A stretch of 64,000 bases of DNA. It comes from Streptomyces bungoensis (GTDB lineage: Bacteria > Actinomycetota > Actinomycetes > Streptomycetales > Streptomycetaceae). The notes under the pieces were generated by a model, which was not told the DNA's origin, did no database searches, and saw nothing but the letters and a program-made list of their open reading frames with translations. This document shows positions 7,403-16,228 of this stretch, in pieces (the stretch's first letter is position 1; every line of letters begins with the position of its first letter). The stretch is from contig NZ_KQ948876.1 in assembly GCF_001514215.1 (NCBI RefSeq), forward strand, positions 1-64,000. The letters run 5' to 3'. The position numbers and the translations under genes were made by a program.

Positions 7403-9256
7403 TCAGCCCAGCTTGCTCACGTCCCGCACCGCGCCCTTGTCCGCGCTGGTCGCCATCGCCGCGTAGGCGCGGAGGGCGGCGGAGACCTTGCGGTCGCGCT
7501 TCTTCGGGGCGTAGGTGCCGTTCAGCGCCTGCTCGCGGCGGGCCAGTTCCGCGTCGTCGACGAGCAGCTCGATCGTGCGGTTCGGGATGTCGATGCGGAT
7601 GCGGTCGCCGTCCTGGACCAGGGCGATGGTGCCGCCGGACGCCGCCTCCGGGGAGGCGTGGCCGATGGAGAGGCCGGAGGTGCCGCCGGAGAAGCGGCCG
7701 TCGGTGATCAGGGCGCAGGTCTTGCCCAGGCCGCGGCCCTTCAGGTACGAGGTCGGGTAGAGCATCTCCTGCATGCCGGGGCCGCCCTTGGGGCCCTCGT
7801 AGCGGATGACGACGACGTCGCCGTCCTTGACCTCCTGGGTGAGGATCCGCTGGACGGCCTCCTCCTGGGACTCGCAGACCACGGCCGGGCCCTCGAAGGT
7901 CCAGATGGACTCGTCGACGCCGGCCGTCTTCACCACGCAGCCGTCGACGGCCAGGTTGCCCCTGAGGACCGCGAGGCCGCCGTCCTTGGAGTAGGCGTGG
8001 TCGACCGAGCGGATGCAGCCGTTCTCGGCGTCGTCGTCCAGGGCCTCCCAGCGCTCGGACTGGGAGAAGGCCTCGGCGGAGCGGACGCAGCCCGGGGCCG
8101 CGTGCCAGAGTTCGACCGCCTCGGGGGACGGGGAGCCGCCGCGCACGTCCCAGGTCTTCAGCCAGTCGGCGAGGGAGGGGCTGTGCACGGCGTGCACGTC
8201 CTCGTTGAGCAGGCCCGCGCGGTGCAGCTCGCCGAGGAGGGCGGGGATGCCGCCGGCGCGGTGCACGTCCTCCATGTAGTACGTGCGGTTCTTCGCGACG
8301 TTGGGCGCGACCTTCGCCAGGCAGGGGACGCGGCGGGAGACGGCGTCGATCTGCTCCAGGCCGAAGGGGACGCCCGCCTCCTGGGCGGCGGCCAGCAGGT
8401 GCAGGATCGTGTTCGTGGAGCCGCCCATCGCGATGTCCAGGGCCATGGCGTTCTCGAAGGCCTGGAAGGTGGCGATGTTGAGCGGCAGGGCCGACTCGTC
8501 GTCCTGCTCGTAGTAGCGGCGGGTGAGGTCCATGACCGTGCGGGCGGCGTCGACGTAGAGCCGCCTGCGGGCGGTGTGGGTGGCGAGGACCGAGCCGTTG
8601 CCGGGGAGGGAGAGGCCGATGGCCTCGGTCAGGCAGTTCATCGAGTTGGCGGTGAACATGCCGGAACAGCTGCCGCAGGTCGGGCAGGCGTTCTCCTCGA
8701 TGCGGAGGATGTCCTCGTCGGAGATCTTGTCGTTGACGGCGTCGGAGATCGCGTCGACCAGGTCGAGCGTGCGGACCGTGCCGTCGACCAGGGTGGCGCG
8801 GCCGGACTCCATCGGGCCGCCGGAGACGAACACCGTCGGGATGTTCAGGCGCAGGGCGGCCAGCAGCATGCCCGGGGTGATCTTGTCGCAGTTGGAGATG
8901 CAGACCAGGGCGTCGGCGCAGTGGGCCTCGACCATGTACTCCACCGAGTCCGCGATCAGGTCGCGGGAGGGCAGGGAGTACAGCATGCCGCCGTGGCCCA
9001 TGGCGATGCCGTCGTCCACGGCGATCGTGTTGAACTCGCGCGGGATGCCGCCCGCCTCGGTGATCGCCTCGCTGACGATCCGGCCGACCGGCTGCAGGTG
9101 GGTGTGGCCCGGGACGAACTCGGTGAAGGAGTTCGCGACGGCGATGATCGGCTTCCGGCCGATGTCCGCACCGGGTACACCGGAGGCGCGCATCAGGGCG
9201 CGGGCGCCCGCCATGTTGCGGCCGTGGGTGACTGTGCGGGACCTCAGCTCGGGCAT
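7403..9256 (-). CDS. ilvD: dihydroxy-acid dehydratase
   Basis: Fe-S enzyme that dehydrates 2,3-dihydroxy-isovalerate and -methylvalerate in valine, isoleucine and, indirectly, pantothenate synthesis. The 617-residue product keeps the cluster cysteines (ISNCDKITPGM near residue 120 and CPTCGSCSGMF near 195) and the C-terminal PTSYLKGRGLGKTCALITDGRFSGG-type substrate region. The ATG at 9256 is chosen over one six codons upstream because AAGGAG lies 9-14 bases before it. A TAGGCT -10 on the minus strand (9322-9317) would give a leader of about 55 bases containing a 7-bp hairpin. It is monocistronic and convergent with the kinase gene. Confidence 0.95.
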   Translation of the reverse strand: MPELRSRTVTHGRNMAGARALMRASGVPGADIGRKPIIAVANSFTEFVPGHTHLQPVGRIVSEAITEAGGIPREFNTIAVDDGIAMGHGGMLYSLPSRDLIADSVEYMVEAHCADALVCISNCDKITPGMLLAALRLNIPTVFVSGGPMESGRATLVDGTVRTLDLVDAISDAVNDKISDEDILRIEENACPTCGSCSGMFTANSMNCLTEAIGLSLPGNGSVLATHTARRRLYVDAARTVMDLTRRYYEQDDESALPLNIATFQAFENAMALDIAMGGSTNTILHLLAAAQEAGVPFGLEQIDAVSRRVPCLAKVAPNVAKNRTYYMEDVHRAGGIPALLGELHRAGLLNEDVHAVHSPSLADWLKTWDVRGGSPSPEAVELWHAAPGCVRSAEAFSQSERWEALDDDAENGCIRSVDHAYSKDGGLAVLRGNLAVDGCVVKTAGVDESIWTFEGPAVVCESQEEAVQRILTQEVKDGDVVVIRYEGPKGGPGMQEMLYPTSYLKGRGLGKTCALITDGRFSGGTSGLSIGHASPEAASGGTIALVQDGDRIRIDIPNRTIELLVDDAELARREQALNGTYAPKKRDRKVSAALRAYAAMATSADKGAVRDVSKLG

Positions 9257-9390
9257 CGTCGCTCGCTCCTTCAATGACCTTCTGGGAATGAGCCCCGAGG
9301 ACCGGGCTCACTGTCGAGCCTACGCCGCCGCTCCAAGGGATGGACACGCTTGTCCGGAATGCGGGATGCGTGTTTCACGGACGGGGGACG

Positions 9391-9999
9391 TCAGGGGGCC
9401 GTCAGGTGGTGCTGCACGACCGGCGCCAGCCGCGCGACGATCTGCTCCAGGTCCGCCGACGCCAGCGGCTCCAGCTTGATCACGTACCGCATCATCGCCG
9501 CGCCCACCAGCTGCGCGGCCGCCAGCTCGGCGCGCAGTTCCGCGTCCGGCAGGTCGAGCTGGACGGCGATGCGGCGCAGCAGCTGGCCGGCGACCAGCCG
9601 GCGGAAGACGGCGGCGGCGGTGTCGTTGGTCACCGCCGAGCGGACGATCGCGAGCAGCGGGGCCCGGGTCGCGGGGTTCTCCCAGACGCCGAAGATGAAG
9701 CGGGCCAGCCGCTCCCCCACTCCGTCCAGCGGCCCGGCGGCCACCGCCTCGGGCGCGTCCAGCGCGGGCGCGAAGGCGACCGCGACGGCCTCCTCGAAGA
9801 CCTGTTCCTTGGTGCCGAAGTAGTGGTGCACGAGCGCCGGGTCGACCCCGGCCGCCTTGGCGACGCCGCGGACGGAGGTCTTCTCGTAGCCGCGTTCGGA
9901 GAACTCCTCGCGGGCCGCGGCGAGGATGCGGTCGCGGGTGTCGGCGGACTCGGCGCGCGGGGGGCGGCCGCGGCGGCGGGCGCCGGGGGCCCCGGTCAC
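9391..9999 (-). CDS. TetR-family transcriptional regulator
   Basis: A 202-residue one-component regulator. An Arg-rich N-terminus precedes the TetR helix-turn-helix (about 18-65: DRILAAAREEF...VRGVAKAAGVDPALVHHYF), followed by a ligand-binding helical domain. The GTG start at 9999 overlaps the stop of the preceding isomerase gene by four bases (GTGA), so it is co-translated with it. It probably controls this two-gene unit or an unlinked target; the ligand is unknown. Confidence 0.88.
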   Translation of the reverse strand: MTGAPGARRRGRPPRAESADTRDRILAAAREEFSERGYEKTSVRGVAKAAGVDPALVHHYFGTKEQVFEEAVAVAFAPALDAPEAVAAGPLDGVGERLARFIFGVWENPATRAPLLAIVRSAVTNDTAAAVFRRLVAGQLLRRIAVQLDLPDAELRAELAAAQLVGAAMMRYVIKLEPLASADLEQIVARLAPVVQHHLTAP

Positions 10000-10808
10000 C
10001 GCCGGGGCACCCGCACGTCGGAGGTCAGGTGGCGGCGGGTGAAGGCGAGGGCCTCGGCGAGGTCGGCCTCCCGCTCGGCGCTGGACATGGCCCGCCGGGT
10101 GTTGACCTCGATCACGACGTGGCCGTCGAAGCCGGTGACCGCGAGGCGTTCCAGCAGCTCGGCGCAGGGCTGGGTGCCGCGCCCGGGCACCAGGTGCTCG
10201 TCCTTGGCGGAGCCGCGGCCGTCGGCGAGGTGGACGTGGCCGAGGCGGTCGCCCATGCGGTCGATCATCTGCAGGGCGTCGGTGCGGGCGGTCGCGGCGT
10301 GGCTGAGGTCGATCGTGAAGTGCCGGTAGTCGTCCTTGGTGACGTCCCAGTCGGGGGCGTAGGCGAGCATCTCGCGGTCGCGGTAGCGCCAGGGGTACAT
10401 GTTCTCGACGGCGAACCGCACGTCGGTCTCGTTCGCCATCCGCCAGATCCCGGAGACGAAGTCGCGGGCGTACTGCCGCTGCCAGCGGAAGGGCGGGTGG
10501 ACGACGACCGTGTCGGCGCCGAGCCTCTCGGCGGCCGCGCGGGCCCGCTGGAGCTTGACCCAGGGGTCGGTGGACCAGACGCGCTGGGTGATCAGCAGGC
10601 AGGGGGCGTGCACGGCGAGTATCGGGATGCCGTGGTGGTCGGACAGGCGGCGCAGGGCGTCGATGTCCTGGCTCACCGGGTCGGTCCACACCATGACCTC
10701 GACGCCGTCGTAGCCGAGGCGCGCGGCGATCTCGAAGGCGGTCGCCGTCGACTCCGGGTACACGGAGGCTGTCGACAGCGCGATACTCACGTCCGTTGGT
10801 TCAGCCAC
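9996..10808 (-). CDS. sugar-phosphate isomerase/epimerase-like TIM-barrel protein
   Basis: A 270-residue AP-endonuclease-2-type barrel. Metal-ligand positions typical of the family are visible: His in ILAVHAPC and VVVHPPF, Glu in FAVENMYPW, Asp/His in FTIDLSH and GHVHLADG, and Glu in HVVIEVN. Members act on sugars such as myo-inosose, xylose or hydroxypyruvate, but the substrate cannot be assigned here. The GTG start at 10808 has GGTGAC upstream. It is coupled by a GTGA overlap to the TetR gene behind it. Confidence 0.85.
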   Translation of the reverse strand: MAEPTDVSIALSTASVYPESTATAFEIAARLGYDGVEVMVWTDPVSQDIDALRRLSDHHGIPILAVHAPCLLITQRVWSTDPWVKLQRARAAAERLGADTVVVHPPFRWQRQYARDFVSGIWRMANETDVRFAVENMYPWRYRDREMLAYAPDWDVTKDDYRHFTIDLSHAATARTDALQMIDRMGDRLGHVHLADGRGSAKDEHLVPGRGTQPCAELLERLAVTGFDGHVVIEVNTRRAMSSAEREADLAEALAFTRRHLTSDVRVPRR

Positions 10809-10981
10809 GTCGTCACCTTACGGGGTCCGGCCGTGACGGCGTGGGGTGCCTCTTCGCCGTTGTGATGTTTGCCATGGGCGGGTGCGGCTCCGTCGTGGTT
10901 CCTCGCGCGGTCGTGCCTGCCGGGCGCCCGGGGTCTTCCGGCTGGGCCGGCCCGGCATGGCCCGAACGGTGGGCCCTGGTC

Positions 10982-11908
10982 CTACCCCATGTGATCGAGG
11001 CGCCGCAGGATCACTCCTTCCCGCAGGGCCCAGGGGCATATCTCCAGGCTCTCCACGCCGAACAGGTCCATCGCGCCCTCGGCGACCAGGGCGCCGGCGA
11101 GGAGCTGGCCCGCGCGGCCGTCGGAGACCCCGGGCAGCTCGGCGCGCTGCTGCGTGGTCATGCCGGCCAGGCGCGGGACCCAGGCCTCCAGGGACTCCCG
11201 CTTCAGCTCGCGCTGGGCGTAGAGGCCCTCGGCGCTGCGGGCGGCGCCGGCGATGCGGGCGAGCTGCTTGAAGGTCTTGGACGTGGCGACGACGTGGTCG
11301 GGGGCGCCGAACCGGCTGAACTCGCCGACCGTGCGGGCGATCTCCGTGCGGACGTGGCGGCGCAGCGCCCGGACGGCGTCGGGCTCGGGCGGGTCGCCGG
11401 GCAGCCAGCCGGCGGTCAGCCGGCCGGCGCCGAGCGGCAGGGAGACGGCGGCGTCCGGCTCCTCGTCCATGCCGTAGGCGATCTCCAGCGAGCCGCCGCC
11501 GATGTCCAGGACCAGCAGCTTCCCGGCGGACCAGCCGAACCAGCGGCGCACGGCGAGGAAGGTGAGCCGGGCCTCCTCCGCGCCGGCGAGCACCTGGAGC
11601 CGTACGCCGGTCTCGGCCTCCACGCGCGCGAGGACGTCGTCGGCGTTGGTGGCCTCCCGGACCGCGGAGGTCGCGAACGGCAGCAGGTCCTCGACACCCT
11701 TGTCCTCGGCGGCCTGGAGCGCGTCCCGTACGACGTCGATCAGCTTGTGGACGCCGTCGTCGCCGATGGCCCCGTCCGCGTCCAGCAGTTGGGCGAGCCG
11801 CAGTTCGGCCTTGTGCGAATGCGCGGGCAGCGGGCACGCGCCGGGGTGGGCGTCGACCACCAGCAGATGCACCGTGTTGGATCCCACGTCCAGGACACCG
11901 AGTCTCAT
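10982..11908 (-). CDS. Ppx/GppA-family phosphatase
   Basis: A 308-residue actin-fold enzyme of the exopolyphosphatase / pppGpp phosphatase family. It starts MRLGVLDVGSNTVHLLVVD, which contains phosphate-binding loop 1 (7-12), and has loop 2 DIGGGSLE near residue 140. It lacks the C-terminal HD domain of long E. coli-type Ppx, as is usual for short actinobacterial Ppx. The role is polyphosphate or (p)ppGpp turnover; the sequence does not say which. It is divergent from the Cys-rich protein gene at 11980 and probably leaderless. Confidence 0.88.
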   Translation of the reverse strand: MRLGVLDVGSNTVHLLVVDAHPGACPLPAHSHKAELRLAQLLDADGAIGDDGVHKLIDVVRDALQAAEDKGVEDLLPFATSAVREATNADDVLARVEAETGVRLQVLAGAEEARLTFLAVRRWFGWSAGKLLVLDIGGGSLEIAYGMDEEPDAAVSLPLGAGRLTAGWLPGDPPEPDAVRALRRHVRTEIARTVGEFSRFGAPDHVVATSKTFKQLARIAGAARSAEGLYAQRELKRESLEAWVPRLAGMTTQQRAELPGVSDGRAGQLLAGALVAEGAMDLFGVESLEICPWALREGVILRRLDHMG

Positions 11909-11915
11909 GTACGGA

Positions 11916-11921
11916 ACGCTA
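11916..11921 (-). promoter_or_regulatory. -10 hexamer, leaderless promoter of ppx
   Basis: TAGCGT on the minus strand lies seven bases before the ATG at 11908. Confidence 0.5.
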
Positions 11922-11967
11922 CTGCCAGATCGCCGGTCCACGGTCCCCGCTGCGGGCCCTGGCCACT

Positions 11968-11973
11968 TACCCT
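11968..11973 (+). promoter_or_regulatory. -10 hexamer, leaderless promoter
   Basis: TACCCT lies six bases before the GTG at 11980, so transcription should start on the start codon. Confidence 0.55.
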
Positions 11974-11979
11974 GGACGC

Positions 11980-12825
11980 GTGCCAAAGACGAAAAAGGCG
12001 AACTCCGGAAAAGCTGACAAGGCGGGCAAGGCCGGCAAGACGGCCGCTTCCGCCAAGGGGTCGAAGGTGAGCGACGAGAAGGGGCTCGACTTCGCGCGCG
12101 CGTGGGTGGAGTTCCCCGATCCGGCGGACGAGGAGCAGGTCTTCCGCTGCGATCTGACATGGCTGACCTCTCGCTGGAACTGCATCTTCGGCAGCGGCTG
12201 CCAGGGCATCGAGGCGGGCCGCGCGGACGACGGGTGCTGCACGCTGGGCGCCCACTTCTCCGACGAGGACGACGAGAAGCGGGTCGCCGGGCACGTGGCG
12301 AGGCTGACGCCGGAGATCTGGCAGCACCACGCGGAGGGCGTGCGGGGCGGCTGGGTCTCCGAGGACGAGGAGGGGTCCCGGCAGACGCGGCCCTACCAGG
12401 GCTCGTGCATCTTCCAGAACCGGCCCGGCTTCCCGGGAGGCGCGGGCTGCTCGCTGCACATCCTCGCCCTGCGGGAGGGCCGGGAGCCGCTGGAGACCAA
12501 GCCCGACGTGTGCTGGCAGCTGCCGATCCGGCGGACGTACGACTGGATCGACCGGCCCGACGACACGCGGGTGCTGCAGATCTCCATCGGGGAGTACGAC
12601 CGCCGCGGCTGGGGACCGGGCGGTCACGACCTGCACTGGTGGTGCACGTCGGCGACCTCGGCCCACGGTGCCGGCGAGCCGGTGTACGTCTCCTACCGGG
12701 CCGAGCTGACCGAACTGATGGGCAAGGCCGGCTACGACCGCCTGACCGAGCTCTGCGAGCAGCGCCTGGCGTCCCGGCTCCCGCTGGTGGCCCCGCATCC
12801 GGCGGACCCGGACCCGGCCGGCTAG
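11980..12825 (+). CDS. conserved Cys-rich protein, possible metal-binding
   Basis: A 281-residue protein with a Lys/Ala-rich, probably disordered first 34 residues. The rest carries well spaced cysteines (57, 68, 74, 86, 87, 143, 157, 178 and more) in motifs such as GSGCQG, DDGCCTLGAHF and WWC. The CC motif recalls the YkgJ/DUF3109 group of putative zinc/iron-chelating proteins, but the similarity is only by eye. The GTG start is six bases below TACCCT. Its stop overlaps the stop of the convergent gene at 12822 in the palindrome CTAG. A metal or Fe-S role is inference. Confidence 0.8.
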   Translation: MPKTKKANSGKADKAGKAGKTAASAKGSKVSDEKGLDFARAWVEFPDPADEEQVFRCDLTWLTSRWNCIFGSGCQGIEAGRADDGCCTLGAHFSDEDDEKRVAGHVARLTPEIWQHHAEGVRGGWVSEDEEGSRQTRPYQGSCIFQNRPGFPGGAGCSLHILALREGREPLETKPDVCWQLPIRRTYDWIDRPDDTRVLQISIGEYDRRGWGPGGHDLHWWCTSATSAHGAGEPVYVSYRAELTELMGKAGYDRLTELCEQRLASRLPLVAPHPADPDPAG

Positions 12826-14540
12826 CCGTCGGACGGGCTCGGGGCGCCGGTGCCGTCCGTCGGCGCCGGGGACGAGGCCGGCGGGTCGGACGGGACCGGG
12901 TCGGTCGGGCTGGCCGGTGGGGCCGAGGGGGACGGGGGCTCACCGGACGGGGGTTCCGTGGGGGCCGAGCTGGTCGGGGCCGGGTCGGGGGACGAGGGCC
13001 GGGGCGTGGGGCGGGTCGGGGCGGTGCCGTAGCCGCTGATGGTGATCACGGCGCCGGCCGGGGAGACGGCCACCTGGGCGCGCCAGTGGCCGGACGGCTC
13101 GCGCAGATGGTCGACGTACACCTTGATCGTCAGCGTCTCGCCGGGCCGGAGGGTTCCCGAGGACCGGCTGAGGTAGAGCCAGCCCGCCGAGGTGGTCGCC
13201 GACCAGCGGACCGGGCCGGAGCCGGACGCGGTGAGGGTGATCAGGGTGGTGTCGCCGTCGTTTCCGGCGCCGACCGTCAGCTCCCCGGCGCCCTTCCGGC
13301 CGGCCCCCGAGACGCTGACGACCTCCACGGAGACGTCCGCCTTGCCGCCCCCCTTGCCCGGCCGGGCGCCCGGTCTCACGCTGGCGTTGCCCGCGTTCTC
13401 GTAGCCGCCGCCGGTGCCGCCGCCCAGCGTCTCGGGGCCCTGTGCCTCGGGCACGGTGGCGGAGCGCCCGTCCGCGTCGGCCGGGCCGCCCCGGTAGGCG
13501 GCCCACAGCGCGAGCACGGGGGCCGCGACGACCGTGGCGACCACGGTGGTGGTGACCGCGCCGGCGCGGAGCCGGTCGCGCCGGGCCGCGCGGTCCTTGG
13601 GGTCCATCGGGAAGCCGCGCCGGTCGAAGCGGGGCACGGCGGCGCCCCGCGCGCGCGGGTGGTGCGCGAGGGCCATGTGCAGGTCCGCGCGCGGGGCCTC
13701 CAGCACGGGCAGCTCGGCCGGGGTGACCGTGGCGCCGGGCCAGTGGCCGGGGGCGGCGCGCTCGGCGGTGCGGCGGCAGCGGGGGCAGTCGTCGACGTGG
13801 CGGACCAGTTCGCGACGCAGGGCGGAGCTGAGGACCAGCCGGCTGTCGCCGGTGAGGTGGGCCACGCTCGGGCAGCCGCCGGTCTCGACGACGGCGAGGG
13901 CCGCGCGGGTGCGCTCGACCTCGCAGGCGGCGGAGGCCAGCAGGTCGCGCGCGGAGGCGGGCTCCATGCCGAGGACGGCGGCGACTTCCCGGGGGGTGAG
14001 GTGGTGGCGGACGGCCAGCTCCAGGGCCTCGCGCTGCTCGGGGGAGGTGCCGGCGGCCTCCGGCCAGGCGAGCAGGGCGAGTTCGCGGCGCCGCTGCTCC
14101 TGGGTCTCCGGGGAGACCGGCCGGTCGGCGGCCTGCTTCCCGGTCGTCTTCCCCGGCTCTCTCCCTGCCCCCCTCGCCGGCCCTTTCCCCGCCGTGCGGC
14201 CGGCCGCGTGGGTGGCCTGACGTTTCTGCTTGGCCTCGGCGAGTCCCCGCAGGCAGGCCCAGCGGGCCAGGGCGTACAGCCACGCCCTGCGGTCCGCCGT
14301 CCCCGGGGCGCGCTGTCCGCGCCGCTCGGCGAGCGCCAGGACGTCCCCGAGGGCCGCGGTGGCCGCGTCGTGGTCGCACAGCACCGACAGGCAGTAGGTG
14401 AACAGACCGTCCAGGTACGGCTCGTAGCGCGCCGGCGGCCGCTGGGCGAGGGTGCGTGCGGCGGCTCGGTCGCGCGCCTCGCGGTGCGCCCGATGCGCCC
14501 CGGTCGTGCGGGTCGTGGTCTCCGGACTGCTGCTCATCAC
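12822..14540 (-). CDS. sigma-factor-like / zinc-finger / membrane / BACON-domain fusion protein
   Basis: A 572-residue mosaic. Residues about 35-110 and 160-215 resemble ECF sigma regions 2 and 4 (region-4-like helix in LTPREVAAVLGMEPASARDLL). A putative anti-sigma zinc site, HVDDCPRC, follows at about 247-254. One membrane segment (about 327-347) leads to an exported BACON-like beta-sandwich (about 420-520) and a Pro/Ser-rich tail. The region between sigma parts has a Lys/Gly/Arg-rich insert. A GTG at 14540 directly precedes an ATG; GTG is chosen because TACGGT lies seven bases upstream. Whether the sigma part still binds RNA polymerase is unknown; it could be a membrane-tethered sensor. Confidence 0.82.
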   Translation of the reverse strand: MMSSSPETTTRTTGAHRAHREARDRAAARTLAQRPPARYEPYLDGLFTYCLSVLCDHDAATAALGDVLALAERRGQRAPGTADRRAWLYALARWACLRGLAEAKQKRQATHAAGRTAGKGPARGAGREPGKTTGKQAADRPVSPETQEQRRRELALLAWPEAAGTSPEQREALELAVRHHLTPREVAAVLGMEPASARDLLASAACEVERTRAALAVVETGGCPSVAHLTGDSRLVLSSALRRELVRHVDDCPRCRRTAERAAPGHWPGATVTPAELPVLEAPRADLHMALAHHPRARGAAVPRFDRRGFPMDPKDRAARRDRLRAGAVTTTVVATVVAAPVLALWAAYRGGPADADGRSATVPEAQGPETLGGGTGGGYENAGNASVRPGARPGKGGGKADVSVEVVSVSGAGRKGAGELTVGAGNDGDTTLITLTASGSGPVRWSATTSAGWLYLSRSSGTLRPGETLTIKVYVDHLREPSGHWRAQVAVSPAGAVITISGYGTAPTRPTPRPSSPDPAPTSSAPTEPPSGEPPSPSAPPASPTDPVPSDPPASSPAPTDGTGAPSPSDG

Positions 14541-14547
14541 CCGTGCG

Positions 14548-14553
14548 ACCGTA
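14548..14553 (-). promoter_or_regulatory. -10 hexamer, leaderless promoter of the sigma/BACON gene
   Basis: TACGGT on the minus strand lies seven bases before the GTG at 14540. Confidence 0.5.
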
Positions 14554-14726
14554 TGCGGCGGCAGAGTATCCCTTCTTGCGGCTTGAGCACTTTTAATCCG
14601 TACGGGTGAAACGATCCCTCATAAGGGGACAGGAACCCCGCGTTCCGCGGCTCGGCCCGGGCCGGCCGCGGCCCGTACCGGATGTTCCGCAGGTGACCGC
14701 CGGGGGGCGTTGTCAGTGGCGCGGGC

Positions 14727-14732
14727 TACGGT
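14727..14732 (+). promoter_or_regulatory. -10 hexamer, leaderless promoter of radA
   Basis: TACGGT lies six bases before the ATG at 14739. No good -35 is visible. Confidence 0.55.
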
Positions 14733-14738
14733 TTCCGC

Positions 14739-16148
14739 ATGGCTGCCCGTACCAAGACCACCAAGGACCGCCCGTCCTACCGCTGCACCGAGTGCGGCTG
14801 GCAGACGGCCAAGTGGCTCGGCCGCTGCCCCGAGTGCCAGGCGTGGGGGACGGTCGAGGAGTACGGCGCGCCCGCGGTCCGTACGACGGCACCGGGCCGG
14901 GTCACCAGCTCCGCCGTGCCCATCGGCCAGGTGGACGGCCGCCAGGCCACCGCCCGCACGACCGGCGTGCCGGAGCTGGACCGGGTGCTCGGCGGCGGTC
15001 TCGTGCCCGGCGCGGTGGTGCTGCTGGCGGGCGAGCCGGGCGTCGGCAAGTCCACGCTGCTGCTGGACGTGGCGGCCAAGTCCGCGAGCGCGGAGCACCG
15101 CACGCTCTACGTGACCGGCGAGGAGTCGGCGAGCCAGGTGCGGTTGCGCGCCGACCGCATCGGCGCCCTGCACGACGACCTGTACCTGGCCGCCGAGACG
15201 GACCTGTCGGCCGTCCTCGGCCACCTGGACGCCGTGAAGCCGTCCCTGCTGATCCTCGACTCGGTGCAGACGGTCGCCTCCCCGGAGATCGACGGGGCGC
15301 CCGGCGGCATGGCCCAGGTCCGCGAGGTCGCCGGGGCGCTGATCCGCGCCTCCAAGGAGCGCGGGATGTCCACGCTGCTGGTGGGACACGTCACCAAGGA
15401 CGGCGCGATCGCCGGCCCGCGTCTGCTGGAGCACCTCGTGGACGTCGTGCTGCACTTCGAGGGCGACCGGCACGCGCGCCTGCGCCTGGTGCGCGGGGTG
15501 AAGAACCGCTACGGCGCCACCGACGAGGTGGGCTGCTTCGAGCTGCACGACGAGGGCATCACGGGCCTCGCCGACCCCAGCGGGCTCTTCCTGACCCGGC
15601 GCGACGAGCCGGTCCCGGGCACCTGCCTGACCGTCACGCTGGAGGGCCGCCGCCCGCTGGTGGCCGAGGTGCAGGCGCTCACCGTCGACTCGCAGATCCC
15701 CTCCCCGCGCCGGACCACCTCCGGCCTGGAGACCTCCCGGGTGTCGATGATGCTGGCGGTGCTGGAGCAGCGCGGGCGGATCAGCGCGCTCGGCAAGCGG
15801 GACATCTACTCGGCGACGGTGGGCGGCGTGAAGCTGTCGGAGCCCGCGGCCGACCTCGCCATCGCGCTCGCGCTGGCCTCCGCGGCGAGCGACACCCCGC
15901 TGCCGAAGAACCTCGTCGCGATCGGCGAGGTCGGCCTCGCGGGCGAGGTCAGACGGGTCACGGGCGTGCAGCGCAGGCTCACCGAGGCGCACCGGCTGGG
16001 CTTCACGCACGCGCTGGTCCCCGGTGATCCGGGCAAGGTCCCGCCCGGCATGAAGGTCCTGGAAGTGGCGGACATGGGGGACGCGCTGCGGGTGCTGCCG
16101 CGCTCCCGTCGCCGAGAGGCCCCACGGGAGGCGGAGGAGCGCCGGTAG
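14739..16148 (+). CDS. radA: DNA repair protein RadA/Sms
   Basis: A 469-residue RecA-like branch-migration ATPase that processes recombination intermediates. It has an N-terminal C4 zinc finger (Cys16, 19, 30 and 33), Walker A GEPGVGKS (98-105), the RadA-specific KNRxG motif (KNRYG, 255-259; Tyr where many homologues have Phe) and a C-terminal Lon-protease-like domain (about 290-450) with GEVGLAGEVR. It begins a leaderless transcript and is followed after 80 bases by disA, a neighbour pair conserved in actinobacteria and Firmicutes. Confidence 0.95.
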   Translation: MAARTKTTKDRPSYRCTECGWQTAKWLGRCPECQAWGTVEEYGAPAVRTTAPGRVTSSAVPIGQVDGRQATARTTGVPELDRVLGGGLVPGAVVLLAGEPGVGKSTLLLDVAAKSASAEHRTLYVTGEESASQVRLRADRIGALHDDLYLAAETDLSAVLGHLDAVKPSLLILDSVQTVASPEIDGAPGGMAQVREVAGALIRASKERGMSTLLVGHVTKDGAIAGPRLLEHLVDVVLHFEGDRHARLRLVRGVKNRYGATDEVGCFELHDEGITGLADPSGLFLTRRDEPVPGTCLTVTLEGRRPLVAEVQALTVDSQIPSPRRTTSGLETSRVSMMLAVLEQRGRISALGKRDIYSATVGGVKLSEPAADLAIALALASAASDTPLPKNLVAIGEVGLAGEVRRVTGVQRRLTEAHRLGFTHALVPGDPGKVPPGMKVLEVADMGDALRVLPRSRRREAPREAEERR

Positions 16149-16228
16149 ACTTTGCCCAGGTCTCGCCCGTCCGTACGAACCGAGTGCGCACGACGGAGCG
16201 CCCCTGAACCTGCGACCGGAGGAGTGCA

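Noticed and set aside
9291..9316. Branched-chain amino-acid attenuator before ilvD
   Set aside because: A 7-bp hairpin is present, but no leader peptide with Leu/Val/Ile codons and no alternative pairing.
10809..10981. Small basic protein gene between the isomerase and ppx genes
   Set aside because: Arg-rich frames exist on both strands, but none has a ribosome site, leaderless -10 or recognisable sequence.
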